Source: Candidatus Paraburkholderia kirkii (GTDB lineage: Bacteria; Pseudomonadota; Gammaproteobacteria; Burkholderiales; Burkholderiaceae). From it: DNA of 64,000 bases. Shown piece after piece: positions 28,050 to 37,514 of this stretch (positions are counted from its first letter, which is position 1; each line of letters starts with the position of its first letter). Location of the stretch: positions 83,737 to 147,736 of the forward strand of contig LFKV01000009.1 in NCBI GenBank assembly GCA_001189345.1. The letters run 5' to 3'. Under the pieces are notes generated by a model, which worked only from the letters and a program-made list of their open reading frames with translations, was not told the DNA's origin and did not search any database. The translations under genes were made by a program, and so were the position numbers.

Positions 28050-28648
28050 TCGCATTGCTTCGCAAGACGCTCGCGCCGCTCGCACTCCTGCTGGCGTGCG
28101 CCGCGCTGCTTTCCGCATGCGAGAAAGCGCCGGATTTCAAGAATCTCGACATCACCGGCAACAAGCAGTTCGGCAGCGACTTCTCGTTGCCCGATACGCA
28201 CGGCAAGACGCGCACGCTGGCGGACTTCAAGGGCAAGGCCGTCGTGCTGTTCTTCGGCTATACGCACTGCCCGGACGTGTGCCCGACGACACTTGCCGAG
28301 CTTTCGCAGGCGATGCAGCAACTCGGCGACAAGTCGAAGGACGTGCAAGTGCTGATGGTCACCGTCGATCCGGCGCGCGATACGCCCGATCTGCTCGGTC
28401 AGTACGTGGCGGCGTTCAATTCGTCGTATATCGGCTTGCGGCCCGCGAGCGACGCGCAGCTCGCGCAGATTGCCAAGGACTTCCGCGTCTATTATGCGAA
28501 GTCGCCGGGTAAGACACCGGACGATTACACGATGGACCACACCGCCGCGAGCTATGTGTTCGACAAGGACGGCAAGCTGCGTCTTTTCGCGCGCGACGGT
28601 CAGGGCGTCGAGCCGTGGGTTCACGACCTCAAGCTGTTGATCGACTGA
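28046..28648 (+). CDS. SCO1/SenC family copper chaperone lipoprotein
   Basis: A 200-residue protein with a lipoprotein signal ending LLSACEK (lipidated Cys about residue 22). The thioredoxin-fold domain carries the copper motif [16 protein letters not shown] and the ligand His in [17 protein letters not shown] proteins load or reduce the CuA site of CoxB in the periplasm. Translation is coupled to ctaB by a 4-bp overlap. It ends the assembly cluster. Confidence 0.94.
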   Translation: MIALLRKTLAPLALLLACAALLSACEKAPDFKNLDITGNKQFGSDFSLPDTHGKTRTLADFKGKAVVLFFGYTHCPDVCPTTLAELSQAMQQLGDKSKDVQVLMVTVDPARDTPDLLGQYVAAFNSSYIGLRPASDAQLAQIAKDFRVYYAKSPGKTPDDYTMDHTAASYVFDKDGKLRLFARDGQGVEPWVHDLKLLID

Positions 28649-28668
28649 TCGATCCTGCTGCGCCAGGC

Positions 28669-28700
28669 GAAGGCGGCCCACGTCGGGCCGCTTGTCGTTT
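28669..28700 (+). terminator. Hairpin terminator after sco
   Basis: GCGGCCC and GGGCCGC pair around an ACGTC loop, followed by TTGTCGTTT. It lies 24 bp after the sco stop and just before the convergent YciI gene ends. Confidence 0.55.
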
Positions 28701-28999
28701 CAGCTCTCCGAAGAAGGCGCCGGCAGGTTGAGGCCGGGCGCGAGCCGCGTCGCCTTGAATTCGGTGATGTCGTAGTGCGCGAGTTTCTGGCGGGCGAACG
28801 GATCTTCCGCGATGATCTCGTCGAGCCGCTCGCGCTCGATGCCCGACGCCAGAATGATGCCGCCATCGCGCGACACCTTCGGCCCGGCGATGACGAACAC
28901 GCCGGCCGCGAAATAACGCTCGAGAAAGATGCGATGCGCCTCGAGTGCATCGTCGATCTCGGCGAGCGCGCCGGTATAACGCAGATTGATCATGTACAT
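28700..28999 (-). CDS. YciI family protein
   Basis: A 99-residue YciI-like ferredoxin-fold protein. MYMINLRYTGALAEIDDALEAHRIFLE and the conserved His and Asp residues (HRIFLERYF, PFARQKLAHYDITEF) fit the family. YciI proteins are possible hydrolytic enzymes or structural subunits with no settled role. I chose the ATG at 28999 because homologues start MYM; the open frame extends upstream without similarity. Confidence 0.82.
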   Translation of the reverse strand: MYMINLRYTGALAEIDDALEAHRIFLERYFAAGVFVIAGPKVSRDGGIILASGIERERLDEIIAEDPFARQKLAHYDITEFKATRLAPGLNLPAPSSES

Positions 29000-29204
29000 G
29001 ATGACGTTCGCCTCCGGCGTGCGAGAGTTTGTGACGTTCTGTCGCGATTCTATCTGCACCGTGCCGCACGGGATATCGACATGAGCATTCTGTATTTCCG
29101 CTCGCACCAAAGCTGTGCGAACATCCGTCGCCTCGGTTGATATCGCTGGCCGAACACGAATCAGGCAATTCCGCAGCAAGAATGCATCATCAAACAGGAA
29201 CACC

Positions 29205-29581
29205 ATGCAGCGCAGAAATTTGCTCAAAGCCATTACCGCCATTGCGGCGTCCGCCGCTTTCTTCACGAGTTTCGCGGCTCACGTCGATGACAAGGTGATC
29301 AAGGTCGGCACGATCAGCGGCCCCGACGCGCAGATCTGGCAAGTCGTGCAGAAGGTTGCGAAGCGCGAAGGACTCAACGTGAAGGTGATCGAGTTCAACG
29401 ACTACGTTCAGCCGAACGCAGCCCTCGACGCTGGCGATCTCGACGCCAACAGCTTTCAGCAATCAGCCTTATCTCGACAGCCAGATCAAGCAGCGCGGCT
29501 ACAAGATCGTCAATGCCGGTCTGACCTATATCTCGCCGCTCGGCGTGTATTCGAAGAAACTGAAGTCGCTCAAGGATCAGC
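29205..29581 (+). pseudogene. metQ: MetQ/NlpA methionine-binding lipoprotein-like gene, frameshifted and truncated by IS66
   Basis: The start is a substrate-binding protein of the D-methionine ABC family: KVIKVGTISGPDAQIWQVVQ, then EGLNVKVIEFNDYVQPNAAL. Near 29461 one extra A breaks the frame; in the next frame it continues YLDSQIKQRGYKIVNAGLTY up to KKLKSLKD. There the IS66 end begins and the rest of the gene (about 150 residues) is absent on the far side. The gene is dead twice over. No metN or metI partner is in the window. Confidence 0.85.
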
Positions 29582-29637
29582 GTAAGCGCTCGATCAGTAC
29601 CATCGAGGGTCGACATTGACCTTTGAAGGCGGCGCTG

Positions 29638-30368
29638 CTAGCGAATGGAATCGATGTGCGCGGAGGCGGGCAACACAGGAGCGACGTTCCAGGGTAACAG
29701 GTCGTCGATGCGGTTTATCGGGTAATCGGCAACGCGCTCGATGACGTAGTGCAGATAGGCTTCGGGATCGATACCATTCAGGCGTGCTGAGCCGATCAGG
29801 CTGTACATCGCGGCTGCACGTTCGCCGCCTGTGTCTGCGCCGGCAAACAGATAATTCCGCCTTCCAATTGCGACGCCGCGTAGCGCCCGCTCGGCGATCA
29901 GATTGTCGATCTCCGCCTGACCATCACCGCAGTAGTAGACAAGCGCAGGCCAGCGATTCAACGAGTACTGGATCGCCTTGGTGGTGTCCGATTTCGCGGA
30001 GAGTGTGAGAATCGTCGCTTCGAACCACCGCTTCATATCCTCAAGCAGCGGCACCGCCTGCGTCTGGCGAACTCGCAGCCGTTCCCCCGGAGGCTTGCCG
30101 TGAATGTGTTCCTCTATGCCATAGAGCGCGCCAAAGCGCTCGAGTGCTTCGTTGGTAATCGACGACGGTCGCACAGCGTGCAGATCGTGCAGCTTTCGAC
30201 GTGCATGTGCCAGGCACGCAGCTTCCCGGATCTGACCACCGGCGTAGAGTTCCGCGTAGCCGGCAAACGCGTCAGCCTGCAGTACGCCCTTGAAGCTGGC
30301 AAGGTGTCGCTGCGGATGTTCGCCGCGACGATCCGGTGTATCAGCGAACCAGACTGCTGGAGCACATG
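29638..30368 (-). pseudogene. IS66 TnpC transposase C-terminal remnant
   Basis: The last 240 or so residues of the DDE transposase TnpC: PAVWFADTPDRRGEHPQRHL, FKGVLQADAFAGYAELY, the RKLHDLHAV region, and NLIAERALRGVAIGRRNYLF with the catalytic Glu region, through the C-terminal IDDLLPWN. The N-terminal third, including the zinc-finger-like part and first catalytic Asp, is missing. Confidence 0.85.
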
Positions 30369-30613
30369 GCCTGCGTCTGAGCATCTTCGACCAGCAGGCC
30401 CTGCGCGTACAGTTTGCGCCACGCCCATACCTGGTTGGCATTGACGTTGTTGTCGCGGGCGACCCGAGCGACCGAGGCTCCTGGTTCAAATGTCTGCTCG
30501 ACGACCGTTCGTTTCCATTCCAACGGATGCCGCCGGTTCTGGCGCTTGGCCGGCAATTCGACTGTCTGAGACACTGTGTCCATTCTCCGCAGTTCGTGGA
30601 CACTGTCGGTCAA
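30362..30613 (-). pseudogene. IS66 TnpA N-terminal remnant
   Basis: About 84 residues of the IS66 accessory protein TnpA (orf1) with the helix-turn-helix segment EPGASVARVARDNNVNANQV and WAWRKLYAQGLL. After that the frame runs into tnpC sequence at an internal deletion junction near 30362-30370 and stops at 30341. Confidence 0.8.
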
Positions 30614-30827
30614 TCGTGTCCGTTGCGGCTGATGATTGCATCTTCTACCTAGAACGAGACAACGGTACAGATCGAGCGCTTACCGATGACTGGTACACGG
30701 ACAGAGCGCTGTGGCCGCAGAAGCGGTCGCTCAGGCTCTTTTGCCAGTGGTGCGAAGTACGACTTCACGGGACGGTTTTTGACTGCTCGGACGATCCACT
30801 CGAGATCGACGTCGGACCCGCTTGATC

Positions 30828-30857
30828 AAAAAAAAGCGCGCCGGAACACAGCGCGCC
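30828..30857 (-). terminator. Terminator after uxaA
   Basis: On the minus strand GCGCGC repeats pair around a 9-nt loop and are followed by eight T residues (A run at 30828-30835 on the plus strand). It is 25 bp past the uxaA stop. Confidence 0.75.
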
Positions 30858-30881
30858 TTCGTCCACGCGAAGCCAGCAGCT

Positions 30882-32417
30882 TCAAGTCACCACACCGACC
30901 TGCCAGGGCACGAATTCACTCTGCCCATACCCATGCAGTTCGCTCTTCGACGCCACGCCTGATGCGCAGTCGAGCATCATCTGGAAGATCTGCTCGCCGA
31001 GCTGCTCGATGCTCGCGGTGCCGTCGATCACGCCGCCGCAGTTGATATTCATATCCTCTTCCTGCCGCTCCCACAACGCGGTGTTCGTCGCGAGCTTGAG
31101 CGAGGGCGCACATCCGTAAGCCGATCCGCGCCCCGTCGTGAAGCAGATCAGGTTCGCGCCCGATGCGACCTGGTCCGTCGCGGACATCGGATCGTAGCCG
31201 GGCGAATCCATGAAGACGAAGCCCTTCGCGTCGATGCGCTGCGCGTACTCGTACACCTCGACGAGATTCGTCGTGCCGCCTTTCGCGACCGCGCCGAGCG
31301 ATTTTTCGAGAATCGTCGTCAGGCCGCCGACCTTGTTGCCCGCCGACGGGTCGTTGTCCATCGCCGCGCCGTTGCGCGCGCAGTATTCTTCCCACCACTT
31401 GATGCGCGCGAGCAGCTTTTCGCCGACTTCACGGCTCACCGCGCGCCGCGTCAGCAGATGTTCCGCGCCTTAGACTTCGGGCGTTTCCGAGAGAATCGCG
31501 GTCCCGCCATGCGCCACGAGCTTGTCGACCGCCGCGCCCAAAGCCGGATTGGCGGAAATCCCGGAATAGCCATCCGAGCCGCCGCACTGCAACCCGACGA
31601 TCAGATGCGATGCCGGCACCGGTTCGCGCTCGACGCGATTCGCATCCGCGAGCATCTCCTTCACCATCGCGATGCCGCGCTCGATCGTCTTGCGCGTGCC
31701 GCCGCTGTCCTGAATCGTGAAGCTGCGCAGCTTTTCGCCGTCCTTCAACCCGGCCGATTCGAGCACGCTGGAGATCTGATTCGTCTCGCAACCCAGCCCG
31801 ACGAACAGCACTGAATGAAAGTTTGGATGCACCGCGTAGCCCGACAGCGTGCGGCGCAGAATGCCGAGGCCTTCGCCCTGCATGTCGATGCCACATCCGA
31901 AACCATGCGTCAGCGCGATCACGCCGTCCACGTTCGGATACTCCGCGAGCGCTTCCGGATGCACGTCGCGCCGGAAGTGATCGGCGATCGCCCGGGCAAC
32001 CGTCGCCGAGCAGTTCACGCTCGTCAGCACGCCGACGAAATTGCGCGTCGCGACGCGGCCGTCGTCGCGGCGGATGCCCATGAAGGTCGCGGGCGCGTCG
32101 ACGAACGGCGTCGGATGCAGATCCACGCCGAACTCGTGCTCGCGCGCGAAGTCGGCCATCGACAGATTGTGCGTGTGAACGTGCTGACCGCGCGCGATCG
32201 CCTCGCGCGCCACGCCGATGATCTGGTTGTAGCGCTTGACGGGCTCGCCGGCGGCGATGTCGCGCGTCGCGATCTTGTGTCCCGGCGGAATCAGGCCGGC
32301 GACGACGAGATCCTCCGACGCGATCCGCGCGCCGGAGAGCAACTGACGCGTCGCGATCACGACGTCGTCGTTGGGATGCAGCCGGATGACCGCATGGTCG
32401 GTGGATGTGGTGGACAT
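30882..32417 (-). pseudogene. uxaA: Altronate dehydratase (UxaA), interrupted by one in-frame stop
   Basis: A 511-codon gene in a single frame broken only by TAA at 31470-31472. The N-terminal part has the SAF domain (HPNDDVVIATRQLLSGARI, PGHKIATRDIAAG) and the first catalytic region with CGIDMQGEGLG and CETNQIS. The frame resumes GAEHLLTRRAVSREVGEKLL and runs to GYGQSEFVPWQVGVV. The stop replaces what was probably Tyr (TAC to TAA). UxaA dehydrates altronate to 2-keto-3-deoxygluconate in galacturonate breakdown. Neighbours are a sugar-acid transporter and uxaB. Confidence 0.88.
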
Positions 32418-32427
32418 GGTTTTGTTC

Positions 32428-33719
32428 TCAGACCGTGGAAGGTGCGCGGCTATCGTCGCGCCGGGCTTGCTCTTCTTCGGCGCGATTGAGCGGTTCGATC
32501 TTGCCGACGATTACAAGATAGCTGAACGCACCGAGGAAGCAGAAGCCGCCCGCGACGCACAGCGGAATCACGAACGAACCCTTGGTGATCGCGAGCATCA
32601 CGCCGGTGAAGGTCGTGATGACGATGCCCGCCAGGTTCGACGCGAAGTTCTGGATGCCGCCCGATCGACGCGACGTGATCCGGCGTCGGCGCGATGTCGC
32701 TCGGCAGCGACCAGATGCTGGCGGCGGCGAACGCGAGACTGGCGTAGGCGATGCCGAAGAACGCGAGCATCAGATAGATGTCTTCCACGAACGCGCAGAG
32801 CGTGATGACCGACGACATCAGCATGCCGCCGACCATGTAGGTCTTGCGCGCCGCGGTCAGGCTCCAGCCGCGCTTGAAGAGCGTGTCCGATACCCAGCCG
32901 CCGAGCCATCCGCCCGGAATCGACATCAGCGCGGGAATCGTGCCGAGCGTGCCCAGCGACTTGAGCGAGAAGCCATGCGCCTGCACGAGATAGCTCGGGA
33001 ACCAGGTGATGAAGAAGTAGATGACGAAGTTCAGGCAGAAGAAGCCGAGCATCATGCCCCACAACTTGCGGTACTTGAACAGCGACGCCCACAACACCTT
33101 GCTCTTCGGCGCGACCGGCGGCACGGCCGGCGCGTCTTCGGCGCCCGTCAGGTCGCCCTTCGACTTGTTACGGTAGATCACGAACCAGCCGAGAATCCAC
33201 ATGGCGCCGAGCACGCCGGTGATGATGAACGACGCTTCCCAGCCGAACGAGCTGATGATGAACGCGACGACCGGAATCGACAGCGCGGAGCCCACGCGCG
33301 AGCCGGAATCGAAGATGCTGGTCGCGAACGCGCGCTGCTCCTTCCTGAACCATTGCGACATGAGCTTCGCGCAAGACGGATACGCGCCCGCCTCGCCCAC
33401 GCCCAGCATCAGGCGGCAGCCGAACATGCCGGCGACGCTCGTCGTGACGGCGGTGAGCGCCATGAACACCGACCACCAGCCCACCGCGATCGGCAGCGCG
33501 ATGCGCGCGCCGACGCGATCGACGAACCAGCCGAACGGCATCTGCATGAGCGTGTAAGTCCAGAAAGAAGCTGCTCAGGATGAAGCCCATTTCAGCCGGA
33601 CCGATGCCGAGCGCCTTTTCGATTTGCGGCGCGGCGACCGCGAGGTTCGCGCGATCGATGTAATTGATCGCGATTGCCAGAAAAGCCAGAAATATCACTG
33701 CCCAACGCATTTTGCGCAT
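32428..33719 (-). pseudogene. MFS sugar-acid transporter (ExuT/GudP type), two frameshifts
   Basis: The N-terminus MRWAVIFLAFLAIAINYIDRANL is typical of the anion:cation symporter family that imports hexuronates and glucarate. After GFILSSFF one extra base near 33564 shifts the frame; the true continuation is WTYTLMQMPFGWFVDRVGAR. A second extra base near 32660 breaks the last part after DHVASIG; the true tail runs to a stop at 32428-32430. The length of 1292 bp is two more than a multiple of three, as expected for two insertions. It lies between uxaB and uxaA and probably imported galacturonate. Confidence 0.87.
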
Positions 33720-33823
33720 CGTTTCGTCTCCTCAATGGGCGGTATTGCATTCATTTCGGCTGAACCGCGATGCCGGCGCGGCGGGCCGTGATTCAAAGGA
33801 ATCGATTGACGCGATCCGCTTTC

Positions 33824-34960
33824 TCAGACGGATTCGAGCGCGTCGCGCAGGCGTTTCTGTTCGATGTCGAGCTTCAGTTCGCGCGCCAGATCGATAACGG
33901 GCTGAAAGCGCCGGACCTTCTTCTCGTCGTGATTGCGCGCAATGTCCGCGAGTCGGTGCACGAGGAACGGGTTCTCGAAGCGGTCGCGCACGCTTGCGAG
34001 ATAGTCCGTCGCGACATCGCGCCGGCCGAGCGCCGCGAAAACCGGCAGCACTTCGTCGTGCCACGTCACTTCGAGCGGATCGCGGAAGGCCGGATCGCAC
34101 ATCGCGTCGAGCACGGTCATGTCGGCGGCGGGCGTGGCCGTCGCTTCGCGCGCGCGCCAGATTTCCGCGAGCATCGTGTGTCCGAGGTTCAGCAGCAGAA
34201 GCTTCAGGCGCTCGTAGTGCGCGAGATCGTCGGTGACGACGATGTCCTCGTGCTCGCATGGCAGCACCATGCCCGCCTGCCGCTCGATCGCCCACAGCGC
34301 GTACGGCTCGGCGATCGCGCCGACCGGCTGGATGGGCTCCGAGACGATCCGGTCCACGAGCGAGTTCACCCAGACGCAGTCTTTCGTCAGATAGTCGAGG
34401 AACGCGCCGTCGGCGTTCCAGCTCCGCGCGACGTCGCGCACCAGATCGCGCAGCGTCTCGCCGTTGCGCGAGATCAGCTCGCAGGGGAAGAGCGTGATGG
34501 GCGCGGCGCCCGCCCGATAGCGCGTGTGGAGCAGCACCGCGAGCTTCGCCGCAAAGCCGCGCGGCGTGCGCCGGCCGTCGAGCAGAGCGGCGGAATCTTC
34601 GTCGAAGAGGGCATAGCCGGCGTCGGCCGTGTTCGAAACGATCACCTTCACGTCGCGCTTCATGCGCTCGATCAGCAGCGGCCAGTCTTCGTTCGCGTGC
34701 AGCGCTTTGGTGATGGCGTCGCATTCGACGGTCGTGTCGACCGTCTCGTCCCGGCGACGGCCGCGAATGCGCACCGGATAGCGGCCTGCCTGGCGCAACG
34801 CATCGATGTGCGCACGGCTGTCGGCGCTGGACGTCGTCTGGACGACGGTGATCTTGCCGAGCGCCTTTGCGGGATCGCGGCGCGCCGCCTCGGTGACGAA
34901 GAAATCCACGTGCGCTTGCAGGAATCGGCTCGTGCCGAACTGGAGAATCGGATTGTTCAT
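33824..34960 (-). CDS. uxaB: Mannitol dehydrogenase family protein, tagaturonate reductase-like
   Basis: A 378-residue polyol/sugar-acid dehydrogenase of the mannitol dehydrogenase family: LQFGTSRFLQAHVDFFVTEA at the N-terminus, FPCELISRNGETLRDLV, then NSLVDRIVSEP and the C-terminal catalytic region with KLLLLNLGHTMLAE. With uxaA and a hexuronate-type transporter downstream, tagaturonate reductase (NADH) is likely, though fructuronate or other reductases cannot be excluded. It is the only open gene of the cluster and is about 100 residues shorter than E. coli UxaB. Confidence 0.8.
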   Translation of the reverse strand: MNNPILQFGTSRFLQAHVDFFVTEAARRDPAKALGKITVVQTTSSADSRAHIDALRQAGRYPVRIRGRRRDETVDTTVECDAITKALHANEDWPLLIERMKRDVKVIVSNTADAGYALFDEDSAALLDGRRTPRGFAAKLAVLLHTRYRAGAAPITLFPCELISRNGETLRDLVRDVARSWNADGAFLDYLTKDCVWVNSLVDRIVSEPIQPVGAIAEPYALWAIERQAGMVLPCEHEDIVVTDDLAHYERLKLLLLNLGHTMLAEIWRAREATATPAADMTVLDAMCDPAFRDPLEVTWHDEVLPVFAALGRRDVATDYLASVRDRFENPFLVHRLADIARNHDEKKVRRFQPVIDLARELKLDIEQKRLRDALESV

Positions 34961-35086
34961 GTTGCGCTGGCCGGTCGTGGCGACGGGCTCGTATAGGACT
35001 CATTCGTTTGGGAACGGTTCCAGATTGCCACAAAAAATCGGCCCACCTGGCCTTACCAGATTGCATACAAGTGTCTTGAAATAGAA

Positions 35087-35098
35087 TTGGTCAAGCCA
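35087..35098. promoter_or_regulatory. Candidate GntR-family operator between uxaB and gntR
   Basis: TTGGTCAAGCCA lies in the 241-bp gap between divergent uxaB and gntR and resembles the TGGT-N3-ACCA operators of FadR-type GntR regulators with one half-site imperfect. A second half-site, TTACCA, lies at 35053-35058. No footprint exists; this is a motif guess. Confidence 0.3.
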
Positions 35099-35201
35099 CT
35101 TGCAAGCGATGTACAAACGTAAAACGCCCTTGTCACGGTGCGTCAACCCTTCCGCTGATTACAATCCACGTTTTCCCCGAGTCAAAATCAGGAACCAGCA
35201 C

Positions 35202-35901
35202 GTGACCGTCAAACCCGCCGAAACGCGCCGCCTCTATCTCCAGATCGCCGACAAGCTGCGCAGCCTCATCGAGCAGCAGGACTTCGCCCCGAACGGCCGG
35301 CTGCCGTCTGAGCGTGAACTGGCGCAGACGCTCGGCGTGTCGCGGCCCTCGGTCCGCGAGGCGCTGGTCGCGCTGGAGCTGGAAGGGCGCGTCGAGATCC
35401 GCATTGGGTCGGGCGTGTATATCGTCGCGGCGCCCGCGGCCAAACTGGCGGCCGACGAAGCGGAACTGGGCGAGAGCCCGATCGAGATCATGAACGCGCG
35501 CAGCGTGATCGAAGGGGCGATCGCGGCGAGCGTCGCGCCGTTCGCGAAGCCGAAGGCGTTGAAGGTGCCGCGCGCGGTATATGAAACGATGGCCCGCGAA
35601 GTCGCGAACGGCCAGGTGCCGATGGCCGCCGACCGCGCGTTCCACATCGCGATCGCGCAGATGACGGGCAACGACGTGCTGGTGCGAACCGTCGGCAAGC
35701 CTGTACGACGAGCGGCACAGTCCGCTGTCATCGACGCTGCGTGGGCATTTCGAGGGGGAGGAAACCTGGGCGGCCGCGCTGGGCGAGCATCGCGAGATTT
35801 TGGAGGCACTGGAAGCGCGCGACGCGATACAGGCTCAGGCGGCCATGCAGCGGCACATGCGGCAGTCCGCGGCACGCCTGATGACGAGACGCAAAAGCTG
35901 A
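35202..35901 (+). pseudogene. FadR-type GntR transcriptional regulator, frameshifted
   Basis: The winged-helix domain is clear: RRLYLQIADKLRSLIEQQDF, RLPSERELAQTLGVSRPSVR, EIRIGSGVYIV. The FCD ligand domain begins ESPIEIMNARSVIEGAIAA. After NDVLVRTVG one extra A near 35696 shifts the frame; the other frame gives SLYDERHSPLSSTLRGHFEG and ends at 35899-35901. The length of 700 bp is one over a multiple of three. I start at GTG 35202 (reads MTVKPAETRR). It was probably the regulator of the divergent uxa cluster. Confidence 0.86.
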
Positions 35902-35949
35902 CACCGGCGCGTGTCCGAAACACGCACCGGCTTCGAAAGGATGACCGCG

Positions 35950-36270
35950 TCAGCCCGGGTAGGCTTCATCGATCTTCAAGCCAGCCAGCTTGAAGATGAC
36001 GCGCAGCATCTGGGGCGCGGTCTCCCGGCGTGACGCGAGCGTCGTGAGGACGAAGTCCATGACCTTGGCGTACTTGAGCATCGTCAGGCAGGTTTCGATG
36101 TCGGTGGAGCCGTCGCGCATCGATTCGGCGAGGCGCAACATTTCCACGGAAATCTCTCGGGCCATTTCCAGCTCGAGCTGCTGTTTTTCGCTCCACGCGG
36201 GCATCGCGGTCAGTGCCGCGAGCATCTCCTGAAACTGCTTTTCTGCTTTCTTGTCCGGGATCGCATCCAT
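35950..36270 (-). CDS. Conserved hypothetical protein, 106 aa
   Basis: I do not recognise the family with certainty. The frame is open and full, with a predicted all-helical, Met- and Leu-rich protein: MDAIPDKKAEKQFQEMLAAL, then EMAREISVEMLRLAESM and TMLKYAKVMDFVLTTLASR. No signal peptide or membrane segment. Codon use resembles its neighbours. It converges on the broken gntR. Confidence 0.65.
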   Translation of the reverse strand: MDAIPDKKAEKQFQEMLAALTAMPAWSEKQQLELEMAREISVEMLRLAESMRDGSTDIETCLTMLKYAKVMDFVLTTLASRRETAPQMLRVIFKLAGLKIDEAYPG

Positions 36271-36650
36271 CGCCGTCCTCTCTCATGTTCATGGCGCGGG
36301 CGAGTTGCATTCGCCGCGCTGTGCGTTAGGTGTTACGTAACAAGACCCCGCGCGGGTGACGACGCACGACGTGTCGAGGCGCGGCTTGTTACCAGCTTGT
36401 TGCTCCTGCTTGCTGCATCGGTACGCGGCTCGAAGCCGCGCTGTGTCGTCTCTTCCAATGGCCTCATTGTCGGACGACGCACGAACTGTTCCATGCGTTC
36501 TGCTGCCACGCACTGGCCGATGAGCCGGTGGCCGGAACAAGGAGCGTCTTTGCGCTTTTGGGTAAAACTTCCCCTTTTGAGACGGCAGAACCAGCGGTTA
36601 GCGCACATTCGGCGCGAACATGCTCCGCTTTTATTCACCTCACCTTCACC
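36271..36650. other. Intergenic region with a 12-bp perfect palindrome
   Basis: No gene is evident in these 380 bases. At 36331-36342 lies the perfect palindrome TGTTACGTAACA, which could be an operator for a dimeric regulator acting on either divergent gene. The rest shows no tRNA or other RNA fold that I can identify. Confidence 0.45.
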
Positions 36651-37514
36651 ATGACCAGGAAGTCCTCTGCGTCGGCTCCGGGCACACCCGACCCCTCCAC
36701 CAAACACGAGATTCGTCCAGGCCAGTCGATCGAACTGCTGAAGGAACTCCACATCCTCACGCGCGACGGCAAGATGAACCAGGACAGCCGCCGCAACTAT
36801 CACCTCTATCAGTTCAGCGAACCGCTGCTTGCCGAGGCGCACGCGCGCCAGGGAGCCGTATCCCTCGTGGATCATGGCGCGGGCAAGTCCTACCTTGGGT
36901 TCATTCTCTACGATCTCTTCTTCAAGACTCTGCGCGATCGGTCACACATCTTTGGAATCGAGACGCGCGAGGAGCTGGTGAACAAATCCGAGGAATTGGC
37001 GACGCGCCTCGGGTTTACCGGGATATCATTTCTGAATCTGTCGGTGGCCGAATCAATCGAATCGGATCGCCTGCCGGACTCGGTCGATATCGTCACGGCG
37101 CTGCACGCGTGCAACACCGTGACCGACGACGCCATCCACTTCGCTCTGCAGAAGAATGCGAAATACATCGTCGTGGTGCCGTGCTGCCAGGCGGAAGTCG
37201 CCGGCGTGCTGCGCAAGAACAAGGGGCATTCGCTTTCGAAGAACGTGCTGACCGAAATGTGGCGGCATCCGCTGCACACGCGCGAATTCGGGAGCTAGAT
37301 CACGAACGTGCTGCGGTGCCTGCAACTCGAATCGCACGGCTATCAGGTGAGCGTGACGGAGCTCGTCGACTGGGAACACTCGATGAAGAACGAGCTGATC
37401 ATTGCGCAATACAAGGATCTGCCGCGCGGCCGGCCCGCGCAACGGCTCTCGGAGGTGCTGGAGACGCTCGGGCTGGAAGAATTGCGCGAGCGTTTCTTCA
37501 CGCTCGCGGACTGA
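36651..37514 (+). pseudogene. Class I SAM-dependent methyltransferase with in-frame stop
   Basis: One frame of 287 codons is interrupted by TAG at 37296-37298. Before it: VSLVDHGAGKSYLGFILYDL (SAM motif), GIETREELVNKSEELATRLG and VTALHACNTVTDDAIHFAL. After it: ITNVLRCLQLESHGYQVSV and WEHSMKNELIIAQYKDLPR, clearly the same protein. A CAG to TAG change explains it. The family resembles the methyltransferase group that contains AdoMet-binding proteins of unknown substrate. About three quarters would still be made. Confidence 0.82.

Larger units (their letters stand above)
29582..30683 (-). mobile_element. Internally deleted IS66-family element, 1102 bp
   Basis: The ends are near-perfect inverted repeats: GTAAGCGCTCGATCAGTACC at 29582 and, inward from 30683, GTAAGCGCTCGATCTGTACC (19 of 20 identical). 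GTAAGCG is typical of IS66. A full IS66 is about 2.5 kb with tnpA, tnpB and tnpC; here the start of tnpA is joined to the last part of tnpC. The 8-bp flanks (GGATCAGC and CGATGACT) do not match, so the expected target duplication is missing. That suggests a later deletion or recombination between copies. It could still be moved by a full-length relative. Confidence 0.88.

Noticed and set aside
29638..30603. 321-codon frame read as one new protein
   Set aside because: It is the tnpC remnant with out-of-frame tnpA sequence in front, inside IS66 ends.
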